This document shows positions 6,291 to 14,236 of a stretch of DNA of 18,143 nucleotides, piece by piece; within the stretch, counting starts at the first letter, position 1; each line of letters opens with the position of its first letter. Made by a program: the position numbers and the translations under genes. The stretch lies in NCBI GenBank assembly GCA_025463965.1, contig JAODBN010000001.1:1-18143 (forward strand), in the 5' to 3' direction. This stretch comes from Acidimicrobiaceae bacterium (GTDB lineage: Bacteria > Actinomycetota > Acidimicrobiia > Acidimicrobiales > Bog-793). Below the pieces are notes generated by a model. The model was not told the DNA's origin. It saw only the letters and a list, made by a program, of their open reading frames with translations, and made no database searches.

Positions 6291-7913
6291 ATGTCGGATG
6301 AGGCTGCTGTAGAGGGAACGATCTCCCGCAGATCGCTGCTCAAGTCGGGCGCGGTCTTGGGCATTGCGGCGCCGGCTCTGCCCGCAATCTTGAAAGGAAC
6401 CAAGGCGCCAGCGCCGAAAGTGCGCCGGCGGGCGTCGGTCGGTAAGGGCGGGGTGCTCCGTCTCGGAACCTCCGACAACTTCACGAGCTTCAGCCCTTGG
6501 CAGGATGATCAGGGCAACTACGCGCTGTTCAACAACCTCTATGGGCAGCCGCTACGAGACACCAACCAGGTCAACGCGGACAAGCCTCTGCCTTGGCTTG
6601 CCGAGAGCTTCCAGGTCGCGCCAAACGCGCGGTCTGTGACGGTCAAGCTCCGCCCCGGGATCACTTTCCACAGCGGCTATCCCCTGGACGCCGAAGCCCT
6701 CATCGCGAACTGGAAGGCAATCAGCAACCCAGCACTCTCGAACTACGCTGGCAACTGGGTTCCGTTCATCGGCGAGGCGCAGCGGATCGATCACCTGACG
6801 GCGCGCCTCAACTTCAAGGCTCCAACCGCGCCCGCACTCGTCATCGAGCTACACGCTCGGATGTCGCTCGTCAGCCCTCCGTTGTTGGCAAAGGGACCGA
6901 AAGCCATGCTGACGGAGGCAGACGGCACCGGAGCGTTCAAGCTCACCCACTACCAGCCAAACGTCCTCGCCGTGCTGTCGAGGAACCCGAAGTTCTTCCT
7001 CAACCCCCTTCCCTATCTCGACGAGATCCAGCTGCGCTACTACAGCGATCCGAACGCCATGGTCGCCGCGCTGGAGTCGGGTGAACTGGACTTTGCCTAC
7101 GACGTCCCGGCACAGTCCATCGCCGGCCTCAAGGGTCGCTTCAGCATCCAAGGCGGCCCGGCCTCCATCTGTGACTGCGTGCTGGCGAATTGCCAGCCCG
7201 GGCACCCGTTCGCCAACTTGCAGGCGAGGCACGCGCTCCAGCACCTGATCAATCGCTCCCGATACAACCAGGTCGCACTGTTTGGAACGGGCACCCCCAC
7301 CGAGACCTTCGCCCCGCCGGGATCGCTGGCTTGGAGGCCTGGGCTGGCCAAGACCTTCCCCTATGACCCGGAGCTAGCGAAGTCCATGTTCAAGAGCCTC
7401 GGCCTCCTCGGCACCAGTCAGCCGATCCAGATCCTCCAGCTGACAGGTATCCTGCCCCAGCTCGGGCTCAACGCCTCGCTGCTCGCCCAGGAGATGGAGG
7501 CGGTCGGAATGAACGCGCAGCTCGTGCCAGCGGATATCGGTGTCTGGATCGACAAGTTCAAGGGCAGTCAGGCCGGAGACTTCGACCTGATGACGAGCTC
7601 GGACGGGACCGTCAACCGCTATCCGATCCTCCAGACCGCGGGGAACACCGGTTCGAAGGTGGCGTCTAATCCGCTGTGGGCGGGTGGCACCCCGCCGAGC
7701 AACTACATCAACGCGATCAACAAGGCCACGTTCGCTGTGACGCCCGCTCAGCAGCAACACTGGTGCCAGGCCTTCGAGACCATCCAGCAAAACGAGAGCT
7801 TCGACATCGCCGTTGCCTATCAGCGCACCCAGTACGCCTTCAGCAAGAAGCTGACCGGGTTCATGGACGGTCGGGACGACTGGCTCATCCTCGATCACAT
7901 GCGGTACGCATGA
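6291..7913 (+). CDS. Tat-exported family 5 extracellular solute-binding protein (Dpp/Opp type)
   Basis: A 540-residue binding protein of the SBP_bac_5 family. The N terminus carries a twin-arginine signal, ISRRSLLKSG (R13-R14), then a hydrophobic stretch to about residue 34. There is no lipobox cysteine, so it is probably released or held by an uncleaved signal. The mature part begins 'GGVLRLGTSDNF' and includes 'PWLAESFQV', 'VKLRPGITFHSGYPLDAEAL' and the usual C-terminal 'IQQNESFDIAVAY' region. It would capture a peptide-like or other polar solute outside the membrane and pass it to the two permeases encoded next. The ATG at 6291 follows GAGGGG and an A9 tract. An earlier ATG at 6249 overlapping the VOC stop lacks a ribosome site. 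Which ligand is bound cannot be told; this family also takes non-peptides such as nickel chelates, opines and glycosides. Confidence 0.93.
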   Translation: MSDEAAVEGTISRRSLLKSGAVLGIAAPALPAILKGTKAPAPKVRRRASVGKGGVLRLGTSDNFTSFSPWQDDQGNYALFNNLYGQPLRDTNQVNADKPLPWLAESFQVAPNARSVTVKLRPGITFHSGYPLDAEALIANWKAISNPALSNYAGNWVPFIGEAQRIDHLTARLNFKAPTAPALVIELHARMSLVSPPLLAKGPKAMLTEADGTGAFKLTHYQPNVLAVLSRNPKFFLNPLPYLDEIQLRYYSDPNAMVAALESGELDFAYDVPAQSIAGLKGRFSIQGGPASICDCVLANCQPGHPFANLQARHALQHLINRSRYNQVALFGTGTPTETFAPPGSLAWRPGLAKTFPYDPELAKSMFKSLGLLGTSQPIQILQLTGILPQLGLNASLLAQEMEAVGMNAQLVPADIGVWIDKFKGSQAGDFDLMTSSDGTVNRYPILQTAGNTGSKVASNPLWAGGTPPSNYINAINKATFAVTPAQQQHWCQAFETIQQNESFDIAVAYQRTQYAFSKKLTGFMDGRDDWLILDHMRYA

Positions 7914-7960
7914 ACCACGCAATGGACTGGCTTGCGGCCAATTAGGAGGGACAGCGAAGC

Positions 7961-8854
7961 ATGACCGTTCCCCTGGCGCCGGAGTACCGAGGCACGGTCT
8001 CCGTAGTGAGGGACTTCGTTACGAGGACGCGCGAACGTCACCGTCCGGGAACTCCCTCCCAGCGGGTCATCGTCGGAGCACTGATTGTCTTGGTGCTCAT
8101 CAGCGTGACGGCTTCGCTATGGGCGCCCTACCCAGCTTCGGCGCAGTCTGGCGCCTCATTGGCTCCGCCGAGCTGGGCGCACCCCTTCGGCACCGATGAG
8201 CTCGGCGAGGACATCTTCGTCCGCTTCATCTACGGCATTCGTCTGTCCCTGCTGGTCGCGGCCAGCACGGCTGTCGTGGCCGGAGTCGTCGGGGCCGCGA
8301 TCGGGATGGCCGCGGGCTATGTGGGGGGCCTGGTCGACTCGGTCATGATGCGCGGGGTTGATTTCATGCTGGCTTTTCCGACGCTCGTCATCGCGATGAC
8401 CATCGTCGCGATTGTCGGACCGAGCACCGCGACCCCAGTGCTCGCGACGATCGTCGTGTCGATCCCGCTGTTCGCACGGGTCGCCCGCGCGTCGACGCTG
8501 GTCGAGCGGCAGAAGGAGTACGTTCTGGCCGCTCGCGCGCTGGGGGCGTCATCGGTCAGGATCATGGTTCGCCAGATCCTCCCGGCGATCATGCCGGTGC
8601 TCCGCGTCCAGGCCGCGATCGCCGGGGCGCTCGCCGTCCAGCTCGAGGCGAGCCTCAGCTTCCTCGGGATGGGGGTTCGGCCCCCAACCCCTTCTCTCGG
8701 GGCGATGCTCAACACGGCGCGGCAGTACCTTTCGCAGTCCTGGTCGTACGGGGTGTTCCCCGGACTCGGCCTGTTCTTGATCATCATGCTGTTGTTGATG
8801 CTCGCCAACTCGATGTCCGACGACGGCGATGCGCCTTTGGCGAAGACGGGCTAG
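7961..8854 (+). CDS. ABC transporter permease, DppC/OppC type
   Basis: A 297-residue inner-membrane subunit. A cytoplasmic N terminus of about 35 residues is followed by TM1 (about 36-55), the DppC/OppC signature 'HPFGTDELGEDIFVRFIYG' (74-92), and four to five further hydrophobic segments. The EAA loop 'EYVLAARALGASSVRIM' (186-202) docks on the ATPases, and 'SFLGMGVRPPTPSLGAML' (233-250) is family typical. The ATG at 7961 has AGGAGGG about 10 bases upstream. It precedes the DppB-type gene, the reverse of the usual B-then-C order. The C-terminal tail 'SMSDDGDAPLAKTG' differs from the common 'GDxLRDxLDPR' ending. Confidence 0.94.
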   Translation: MTVPLAPEYRGTVSVVRDFVTRTRERHRPGTPSQRVIVGALIVLVLISVTASLWAPYPASAQSGASLAPPSWAHPFGTDELGEDIFVRFIYGIRLSLLVAASTAVVAGVVGAAIGMAAGYVGGLVDSVMMRGVDFMLAFPTLVIAMTIVAIVGPSTATPVLATIVVSIPLFARVARASTLVERQKEYVLAARALGASSVRIMVRQILPAIMPVLRVQAAIAGALAVQLEASLSFLGMGVRPPTPSLGAMLNTARQYLSQSWSYGVFPGLGLFLIIMLLLMLANSMSDDGDAPLAKTG

Positions 8855-8857
8855 GCG

Positions 8858-9808
8858 ATGAGGCGCTACTTACTCTCTCGGGTCGCCGGCGGCATAGGGA
8901 CCCTCGCGGGGGGCTCGGTCGTCGCGTTCTTCGTCTTCCACCTTCTTCCCGGAAACCCGGCGGAGATCATCGCGGGCACCCACGCATCGGCTGCCCAAGT
9001 CGCCGCGATCCAACGGGAGTTCGCGCTGAACCAGTCGCTTGTCGCCGAGTTCGTCGGGTGGTGGGAGCATGTGCTGCAAGGAAATCTCGGGGTGTCGGTC
9101 GTCAGCAACGTCCCGGTCAGCCACCTGCTCGCTCAGACCCTCCCGGTGACCCTGACGCTCATCGGGGCGAGCACTGTCGTCGCCCTCGCCTTCACCCTGG
9201 TGTTAAGCCTCGGCGGCCTCCGGAAGGGCTCCGTGCTCGACCGGATCGCTCTGGGTTGGTCGGTGGTCGGCCTCTCCATCCCGACGTTCTGGCTGGGCAT
9301 CCTGGCGATCCTGCTGTTCGCCATCCACTGGGGCTGGCTGCCGGCCGGGGGGTACATCTCGCCGTACTCCTCCCCACTCGCCGGCTTGAAGTCCCTGGCG
9401 CTCCCGGCGATCACCTTCGGCATCTACATGTCCGCTATTTTCACGCAGTTCTTGCGGCGGTCGTTCCTCGATGTCATGCGCGAGGACTTCGTGCGGACGG
9501 CCCGGGCAAGGGGCCTGCGCGAATGGCAGGTGGTCGCCAGGCATGCTTCTAAGCCGGCCATGATCCCCTTTGTCACGGTGGTCGGGATCGCCGTGTCGAC
9601 GTCGCTCGGGTTCGCAATGGTGGTCGAGACCGTCTTCGCGTACCCAGGCTTCGGGTCGCTCTTCGTCCAGGCGATCACCACCCGTGATTACTACGTGGTC
9701 CAAGCCGGCATCATGGTCATCGTCGCTGCCGTTGTTGTCGCCAACATCTTGGTGGACGTGGCATACCTCTTCTTGGACCCGCGCATCCGATACGGGCGCG
9801 AGGGATGA
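8858..9808 (+). CDS. ABC transporter permease, DppB/OppB type
   Basis: A 316-residue inner-membrane subunit with about six transmembrane segments. It begins 'MRRYLLSRVAGGIGTL' followed by 'FVFHLLPGNPAEII', the DppB/OppB N-terminal pattern. 'LPVTLTLIGASTVVAL' opens the permease core, 'GLSIPTFWLGILAILLF' lies in the middle, the EAA loop 'DFVRTARARGLREWQVV' is near 210-226, and 'VVETVFAYPGFGSLFVQAI' near 260 is characteristic. It ends 'DPRIRYG', as usual. It starts 3 bases after the DppC-type stop, with only a weak ribosome site, suggesting translational coupling, and overlaps the next gene by 4 bases (ATGA). Confidence 0.95.
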   Translation: MRRYLLSRVAGGIGTLAGGSVVAFFVFHLLPGNPAEIIAGTHASAAQVAAIQREFALNQSLVAEFVGWWEHVLQGNLGVSVVSNVPVSHLLAQTLPVTLTLIGASTVVALAFTLVLSLGGLRKGSVLDRIALGWSVVGLSIPTFWLGILAILLFAIHWGWLPAGGYISPYSSPLAGLKSLALPAITFGIYMSAIFTQFLRRSFLDVMREDFVRTARARGLREWQVVARHASKPAMIPFVTVVGIAVSTSLGFAMVVETVFAYPGFGSLFVQAITTRDYYVVQAGIMVIVAAVVVANILVDVAYLFLDPRIRYGREG

Positions 9809-10833
9809 GCGGCGCCGAGACCTCGGTGCGACCGGCATCGACGGCACTCCCGGAACCTGCACCCGATCCGGTTGTCGAGGTCGCGGACCTCGAAGTGGAC
9901 TTCGCAGTTCGGGGTGCGATCGGTCACGCGGTCCGGGGCGTCTCGTTCCAGATCCGCTCCGGCGAGGCGGTCGGGCTCGTCGGAGAGTCCGGCTCGGGAA
10001 AGACCGTCACCGCGCTCAGTCTCTTGCGGCTGCTGCCGGACCGAACGACGAGAGTGCGAGCGAGAAGCCTGCGCGTGGCCGGCGTCGACGTGCTGGGCGC
10101 CAGTGCGGCCAGCCTCGCGCGGCTCCGCGGTGGAGCCGCCGGGGTGGTGTTCCAGGATCCCTTGCGGGCCCTGACGCCCACGCGGCGAGTCGGAAGCCAG
10201 ATCGTCGAGGTGATTGAGCGTCACTCCGGACGTTCGCGCACCCAGGCTCGGCTCGAGGCGGTTGAGCTCCTGTCCAGGGTGGGGATCCCCGACGCACGCA
10301 ATCGCGCTCGGGACTACCCGCATCAATTCTCGGGCGGCCAGCGACAGCGCATCCTCCTTGCAACCGCCGTTGCGAGCCATCCCCGGCTGCTGATCGCCGA
10401 CGAGCCGACGACCGCGCTGGACGTCACGACGCAGTCGCAGATCCTGGATCTCCTGCTCGATCTCCAGCAGGACCTCAAGATGGCGGTCCTGCTGATCAGC
10501 CACGACCTCGGTGTGATCGCGAGGGTGTGTGACCGAGTGCTGGTCATGTATGGGGGAAGGTTGGTGGAGACAGGCTCTACCTCCGACGTGTTCCGCGCTC
10601 CAGGACACCCCTACACCGCCGGTCTGCTTCGCTCGATCCCGCGCTTGGATCGGCCTGGCGCTGTGACGAGCGCAATACCGGGGGAAGCGGTCGACGGCTT
10701 CACCCAGGTGGTCGGGTGCGCATTCGTGCCACGGTGTTCGCTCGCCGCCCCTGTCTGCACCGAGTGCCCGGAACTCGAGGACGTCACCCCCGGCCACCAA
10801 GCGGCCTGCTGGCGCTCGGAGCTTGTGACGTGA
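9805..10833 (+). CDS. ABC transporter ATP-binding protein, DppD/OppD type
   Basis: A 342-residue cytoplasmic ATPase. It has Walker A GESGSGKT (60-67), signature FSGGQRQR (175-182), Walker B with D199-E200 in 'RLLIADEPTTALD', and the H-loop H233 in 'LLISHDLGV'. The C terminus is the oligopeptide/dipeptide transporter domain with cysteines in 'GCAFVPRCSLAAPVC' and 'HQAACW', a pattern linked to an iron-sulfur site in some Dpp/Opp ATPases. It should pair with the next gene's product as a heterodimer driving uptake. ATG 9805 overlaps the upstream stop as ATGA. The end overlaps the next GTG start by 4 bases. Confidence 0.96.
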   Translation: MSGAETSVRPASTALPEPAPDPVVEVADLEVDFAVRGAIGHAVRGVSFQIRSGEAVGLVGESGSGKTVTALSLLRLLPDRTTRVRARSLRVAGVDVLGASAASLARLRGGAAGVVFQDPLRALTPTRRVGSQIVEVIERHSGRSRTQARLEAVELLSRVGIPDARNRARDYPHQFSGGQRQRILLATAVASHPRLLIADEPTTALDVTTQSQILDLLLDLQQDLKMAVLLISHDLGVIARVCDRVLVMYGGRLVETGSTSDVFRAPGHPYTAGLLRSIPRLDRPGAVTSAIPGEAVDGFTQVVGCAFVPRCSLAAPVCTECPELEDVTPGHQAACWRSELVT

Positions 10834-11909
10834 CCGATTCCGGACGCCCGATTCTCTCGGTCCAAGACCTCGTCGTGTACCGCGGCAAGGGTGTGCACCA
10901 GGGCAACTCGACGGTCGGGAAGGACGCGCTTCGAGTCGTCGAAGGGGTGTCCTTCGAGGCGGCCGCAGGCGAGACGCTCGGGATCGTGGGCGAGTCGGGC
11001 TGCGGCAAGACGACGCTCGTGCATGCCGTGCTCCGCCTGATCCCTTACCAGAGCGGCCAAGTCATTTTCGAAGACGTCGACCTCGGAGGCGTCTCGGAGC
11101 GCAAGCTGCGCAGCCTTCGGCGCGACCTTCAGGTCGTGTTCCAGGACCCGTACTCCTCACTCCACCCGCGCAAGCTCATCGGGAAGATCTTGAGCGAGCC
11201 GCTCGAGCTCCACACCGATCTCTCGGCGAAGGCCCGCGAGCGCGCGGTGATCAGCCTGTTGAACGACGTGGGCTTGGGCGCGTCGTTCGCGCAGCGATTC
11301 CCACGGGAGTGCTCGGGTGGACAACGCCAGCGGGTCGCGATCGCACGGGCGCTCGCCCTGCGCCCGAAGCTGGTCATCTTGGACGAGCCGGTGTCCGCCC
11401 TCGATGTCTCCATTCGGGCGCAGATCATCGAGCTGCTGGCGCAGCTGCAGCGCGACCGGGGTCTCACCTATCTGTTCATCTCCCACGACCTCGCGCTGAT
11501 GCGCTCTTTTTGCCAGCGACTCGCGGTGATGTACCTCGGAAGAGTCGTCGAATACGGACCGTCCGACGTCATCCTCCACCGCCCATCGCACCCCTACACC
11601 CGCTCGTTGCTGGCGTCCATGCCGATTCCCGACCCGGAGGTCGAAAGGCGACGCAATCGCATCGAGGTCCGTGGCGAGATTCCGTCGATAAGGACTCCAC
11701 CCTCGGGCTGCACGTTCCATCCGCGCTGTAACTACGCCGTTGACCGCTGCCAGGTGTCCGAGCCAATGCTCGAGGTATCCGATGCGGGCGTGCTCTCGCG
11801 CTGTTTCTTCTCGAGCGAGGTCGCCGCCCAGCCTCCTCTCGACGACGCGCGGTCCTCCGACGCCCCCCCCGAACCAGTGGTCGAAGAGCATCTCTTCGAG
11901 AGGAGCTGA
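10830..11909 (+). CDS. ABC transporter ATP-binding protein, DppF/OppF type
   Basis: A 359-residue ATPase. It has Walker A GESGCGKT (54-61), the Q-loop 'LQVVFQDPYSSLHPR' typical of DppF/OppF, signature CSGGQRQRVAIARAL, Walker B 'LVILDEPVSALD' and H-loop 'LFISHDLALM'. The C-terminal Oligo_HPY region holds 'GCTFHPRCNYAVDRC' and a later Cys, as in its partner. The start is GTG 10830, whose GTGA overlaps the TGA of the DppD-type gene. A longer in-frame opening to 10716 would run through that gene and lacks homology. The last 25 residues are acidic and poorly conserved. It is followed after 5 bases by the dimethylformamidase-like gene. Confidence 0.95.
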   Translation: MTDSGRPILSVQDLVVYRGKGVHQGNSTVGKDALRVVEGVSFEAAAGETLGIVGESGCGKTTLVHAVLRLIPYQSGQVIFEDVDLGGVSERKLRSLRRDLQVVFQDPYSSLHPRKLIGKILSEPLELHTDLSAKARERAVISLLNDVGLGASFAQRFPRECSGGQRQRVAIARALALRPKLVILDEPVSALDVSIRAQIIELLAQLQRDRGLTYLFISHDLALMRSFCQRLAVMYLGRVVEYGPSDVILHRPSHPYTRSLLASMPIPDPEVERRRNRIEVRGEIPSIRTPPSGCTFHPRCNYAVDRCQVSEPMLEVSDAGVLSRCFFSSEVAAQPPLDDARSSDAPPEPVVEEHLFERS

Positions 11910-11914
11910 GGCGC

Positions 11915-14236
11915 TTGACGAGCCGTCCATCTGGCGACCAGCGAGGCGATTTGGAGCTCACCGGGTATTCGGACCGACTCGGTGCGAAGCCTGGTGAGAC
12001 CGTTCGCTTCATGGTCAGCACCAGCGAGGAACGCTACGCAGCCCGAGTCGTTCGGTTGATCCACGGAGATGAGCGCCGCCCCGACAAGGGCTTCACCGAG
12101 GAGCACGTCACGAGCGACCTGGACGGAAGCCATCCCGGGCGCCTACAGCGATGCGAGACGGGTTCACACCTGTCCGCGAACGAGGTGGGAAGCGCCTTCC
12201 GCCTCCGATCGGCAACGCTTCAGTGCTGGATCGCTCCGACCACGCCCCAGCACGGAAGGCGCCAGGCAGTCATCTGCCGCTGGTGCTCGGCCGAGGATCA
12301 GGGATACGGGCTCTTCATCGACAGCGACGGGCACCTCGTTGTTGAGGCGGCTTCTGCGAGCGAGTCGCTGGTGGTGCGCAGCCGAGTGCGCTTGGAGCGA
12401 AACACCTGGTACTTCGCCGCCGCGACGCTCGACTCGGAAAGCGGTTCGTACGGCGTGCACGTGAGGAGCCTGTCCCCGTGGGACAAGGAGGGGCTCGTGA
12501 CTGACGCCCAGCGTTTCCGTCCCGACTTCAATCCCAATCAGCTCGACGTACCGTTCAGGGTGGGTGCGGCGGGATCTTGCGTTCACGAAGCGCGCACGAT
12601 CGCTGACTCGTTCAACGGGAAGATCGACTCGCCGACCGTCTACAGCCGGGCAATGACCGACGAGGAAGTCGAGGTGCTCTCCCGAGACGAGGGGCCGCCC
12701 GTCGATGCCGGCCTCTACGCACAGTGGCGCTTCGACGAACGCCAACAGAGTGTGAGCGTTCCCGACGGGGGACCGAACGGCTTTCACGGCCTCCTCGTCA
12801 ACATGCCGACTCGAGCGGTCACGGGCCGGCGCTGGAGCGGGCACGAGGGCGACTTCCGCCGGGTCCCCGAGCAGTACACCGCCATCCACTTTCACGAGGA
12901 CGATCTCGAGGATGCCGCGTGGTCGGTGGATCTCGAATGGGTGGTGCCGGCCGGCCAAGGCAGCGGGGTCTATGCGCTGAAGACCGAGGTGCCAGGGCTC
13001 ATCGACTACCTGCCCTTCGTCGTCGAGCCGGCCGAAGACGGTGATCCCCACGACGTGCTCGTGCTGATGCCGACGATGACCTACGTCGCCTATGCGAACG
13101 AGCGTGTGGGCGATTCGATGCAGCCGAACGTTCCGAGTGACTGGCCTCCGGAATACGACCCGCTCGACCGGTACGTCGAGCGACACCCGGAGTTCGGAAA
13201 GTCGTTGTACGACGTGCATGTCGACCTCAGCGGAGTGACCTATTCCTCCTCGTTGCGTCCCATCCCGAACCTGAGGCCGCAGTACCGGGTTCGCATCCTG
13301 CACGCGCCGCGCCACCTCTCCGGCGATCTCTATCTCACCGACTGGTTAGAGGAAAAGGGTGTGGGCTTCGACACGACGACGGACCTGGACTTGCACAACC
13401 GCGGACTGGCCCTCCTGCGCAAGTATCGGGTGCTCATTACGGGTGGCCATCCCGAGTACTGGACGACGCCGATGCTCGACGCCCTCGAGGAGTGGGTCGA
13501 AGGCGGAGGCCGCGTCATGTACCTGGGAGGAAACGGCTTCTACTGGGTGACGAGCGTGCACCCGGAGCGCTCCAACGTGGTCGAAGTCCGGCGCGGCATC
13601 GCGGGGTCTCGGCCGTGGAACTCAGAGCCCGGCGAGCTGCATCACAGCACGACGGGGGAGCCTGGTGGCCTCTGGCGCTATCGGGGACGGCCGCCCAACC
13701 GGCTGCTCGGCATCGGCTTCGCCGCAGAGGGCGCGGACGGGCGCTCGGTCGGCTACCGGCGTACCGCAGCCAGCTACGCCGATGAGCTCAGTTGGGTCTT
13801 CGAGGGTGTCGAAGAAGACCTCATCGGCGACTACGGGCTGATCATGGGGGGCGCGGTCGGCGACGAAGTGGACCGGATCGACTACGAGCTGGGAAGCCCG
13901 CACGAGACCGTGGTGCTCGCCTCCTCAGGACCGCTGTCGGACTACTACGGCGTGGCGCAAGAGGATCGCATCCGCTTCCGGGGGGCGCGCGAGGTTGGTG
14001 AAGCTCGAGCGGACATGACGCTGCTGACGTCCGCTAGCGGCGGCGCCGTGTTCTCCGTGGGGTCCATCTCCTGGAACGGCTCGTTGGCGCACAACGGTTA
14101 TCGCAATGGCGTCGACCGAGTGACCTGGAACGTTCTCTCGCGCTTCCTCGCTCCCGTTGAAGCAGCGACCGGGGCGGACGGAACCCGGGCTGGTGACGGA
14201 GCTCGCCGCCCCGCGGGTCTGACCGCCGATGACTGA
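11915..14236 (+). CDS. N,N-dimethylformamidase large (beta) subunit-like protein
   Basis: A 773-residue protein close in length to the dimethylformamidase beta subunit. An Ig-like N-terminal segment ('GYSDRLGAKPGETVRFMVS') is followed by a concanavalin/LamG-like domain (about 93-258, ending 'FNGKIDSPTVYSRAMTDEEV'). The large C-terminal catalytic-like domain (about 340-770) contains PTMTYVAYANER, 'ITGGHPEYWT' and 'GGGRVMYLGGNGFYW'. The Paracoccus enzyme uses a mononuclear iron held by two Tyr and one Glu (Y399, Y440, E521 as I recall). Y390 or Y393, Y432 and E514 here lie at nearly constant offset. Amide C-N hydrolysis is therefore plausible, but the substrate may not be DMF. No small subunit is encoded nearby. 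The start is TTG 11915, 5 bases after the ATPase gene, with GAGG just upstream. It overlaps the SDR gene by 8 bases. Confidence 0.87.
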   Translation: MTSRPSGDQRGDLELTGYSDRLGAKPGETVRFMVSTSEERYAARVVRLIHGDERRPDKGFTEEHVTSDLDGSHPGRLQRCETGSHLSANEVGSAFRLRSATLQCWIAPTTPQHGRRQAVICRWCSAEDQGYGLFIDSDGHLVVEAASASESLVVRSRVRLERNTWYFAAATLDSESGSYGVHVRSLSPWDKEGLVTDAQRFRPDFNPNQLDVPFRVGAAGSCVHEARTIADSFNGKIDSPTVYSRAMTDEEVEVLSRDEGPPVDAGLYAQWRFDERQQSVSVPDGGPNGFHGLLVNMPTRAVTGRRWSGHEGDFRRVPEQYTAIHFHEDDLEDAAWSVDLEWVVPAGQGSGVYALKTEVPGLIDYLPFVVEPAEDGDPHDVLVLMPTMTYVAYANERVGDSMQPNVPSDWPPEYDPLDRYVERHPEFGKSLYDVHVDLSGVTYSSSLRPIPNLRPQYRVRILHAPRHLSGDLYLTDWLEEKGVGFDTTTDLDLHNRGLALLRKYRVLITGGHPEYWTTPMLDALEEWVEGGGRVMYLGGNGFYWVTSVHPERSNVVEVRRGIAGSRPWNSEPGELHHSTTGEPGGLWRYRGRPPNRLLGIGFAAEGADGRSVGYRRTAASYADELSWVFEGVEEDLIGDYGLIMGGAVGDEVDRIDYELGSPHETVVLASSGPLSDYYGVAQEDRIRFRGAREVGEARADMTLLTSASGGAVFSVGSISWNGSLAHNGYRNGVDRVTWNVLSRFLAPVEAATGADGTRAGDGARRPAGLTADD

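Noticed and set aside
7910..7945. 11-codon mini-ORF (MNHAMDWLAAN) overlapping the SBP stop as ATGA and ending 15 bases before the DppC-type start
   Set aside because: Could couple translation, but has no ribosome site of its own and is short enough to be chance.
12164..13315. Long antisense open frame (383 codons) opposite the dimethylformamidase-like gene
   Set aside because: Typical GC-driven shadow frame. The plus-strand protein has clear family motifs throughout and the antisense translation has none.
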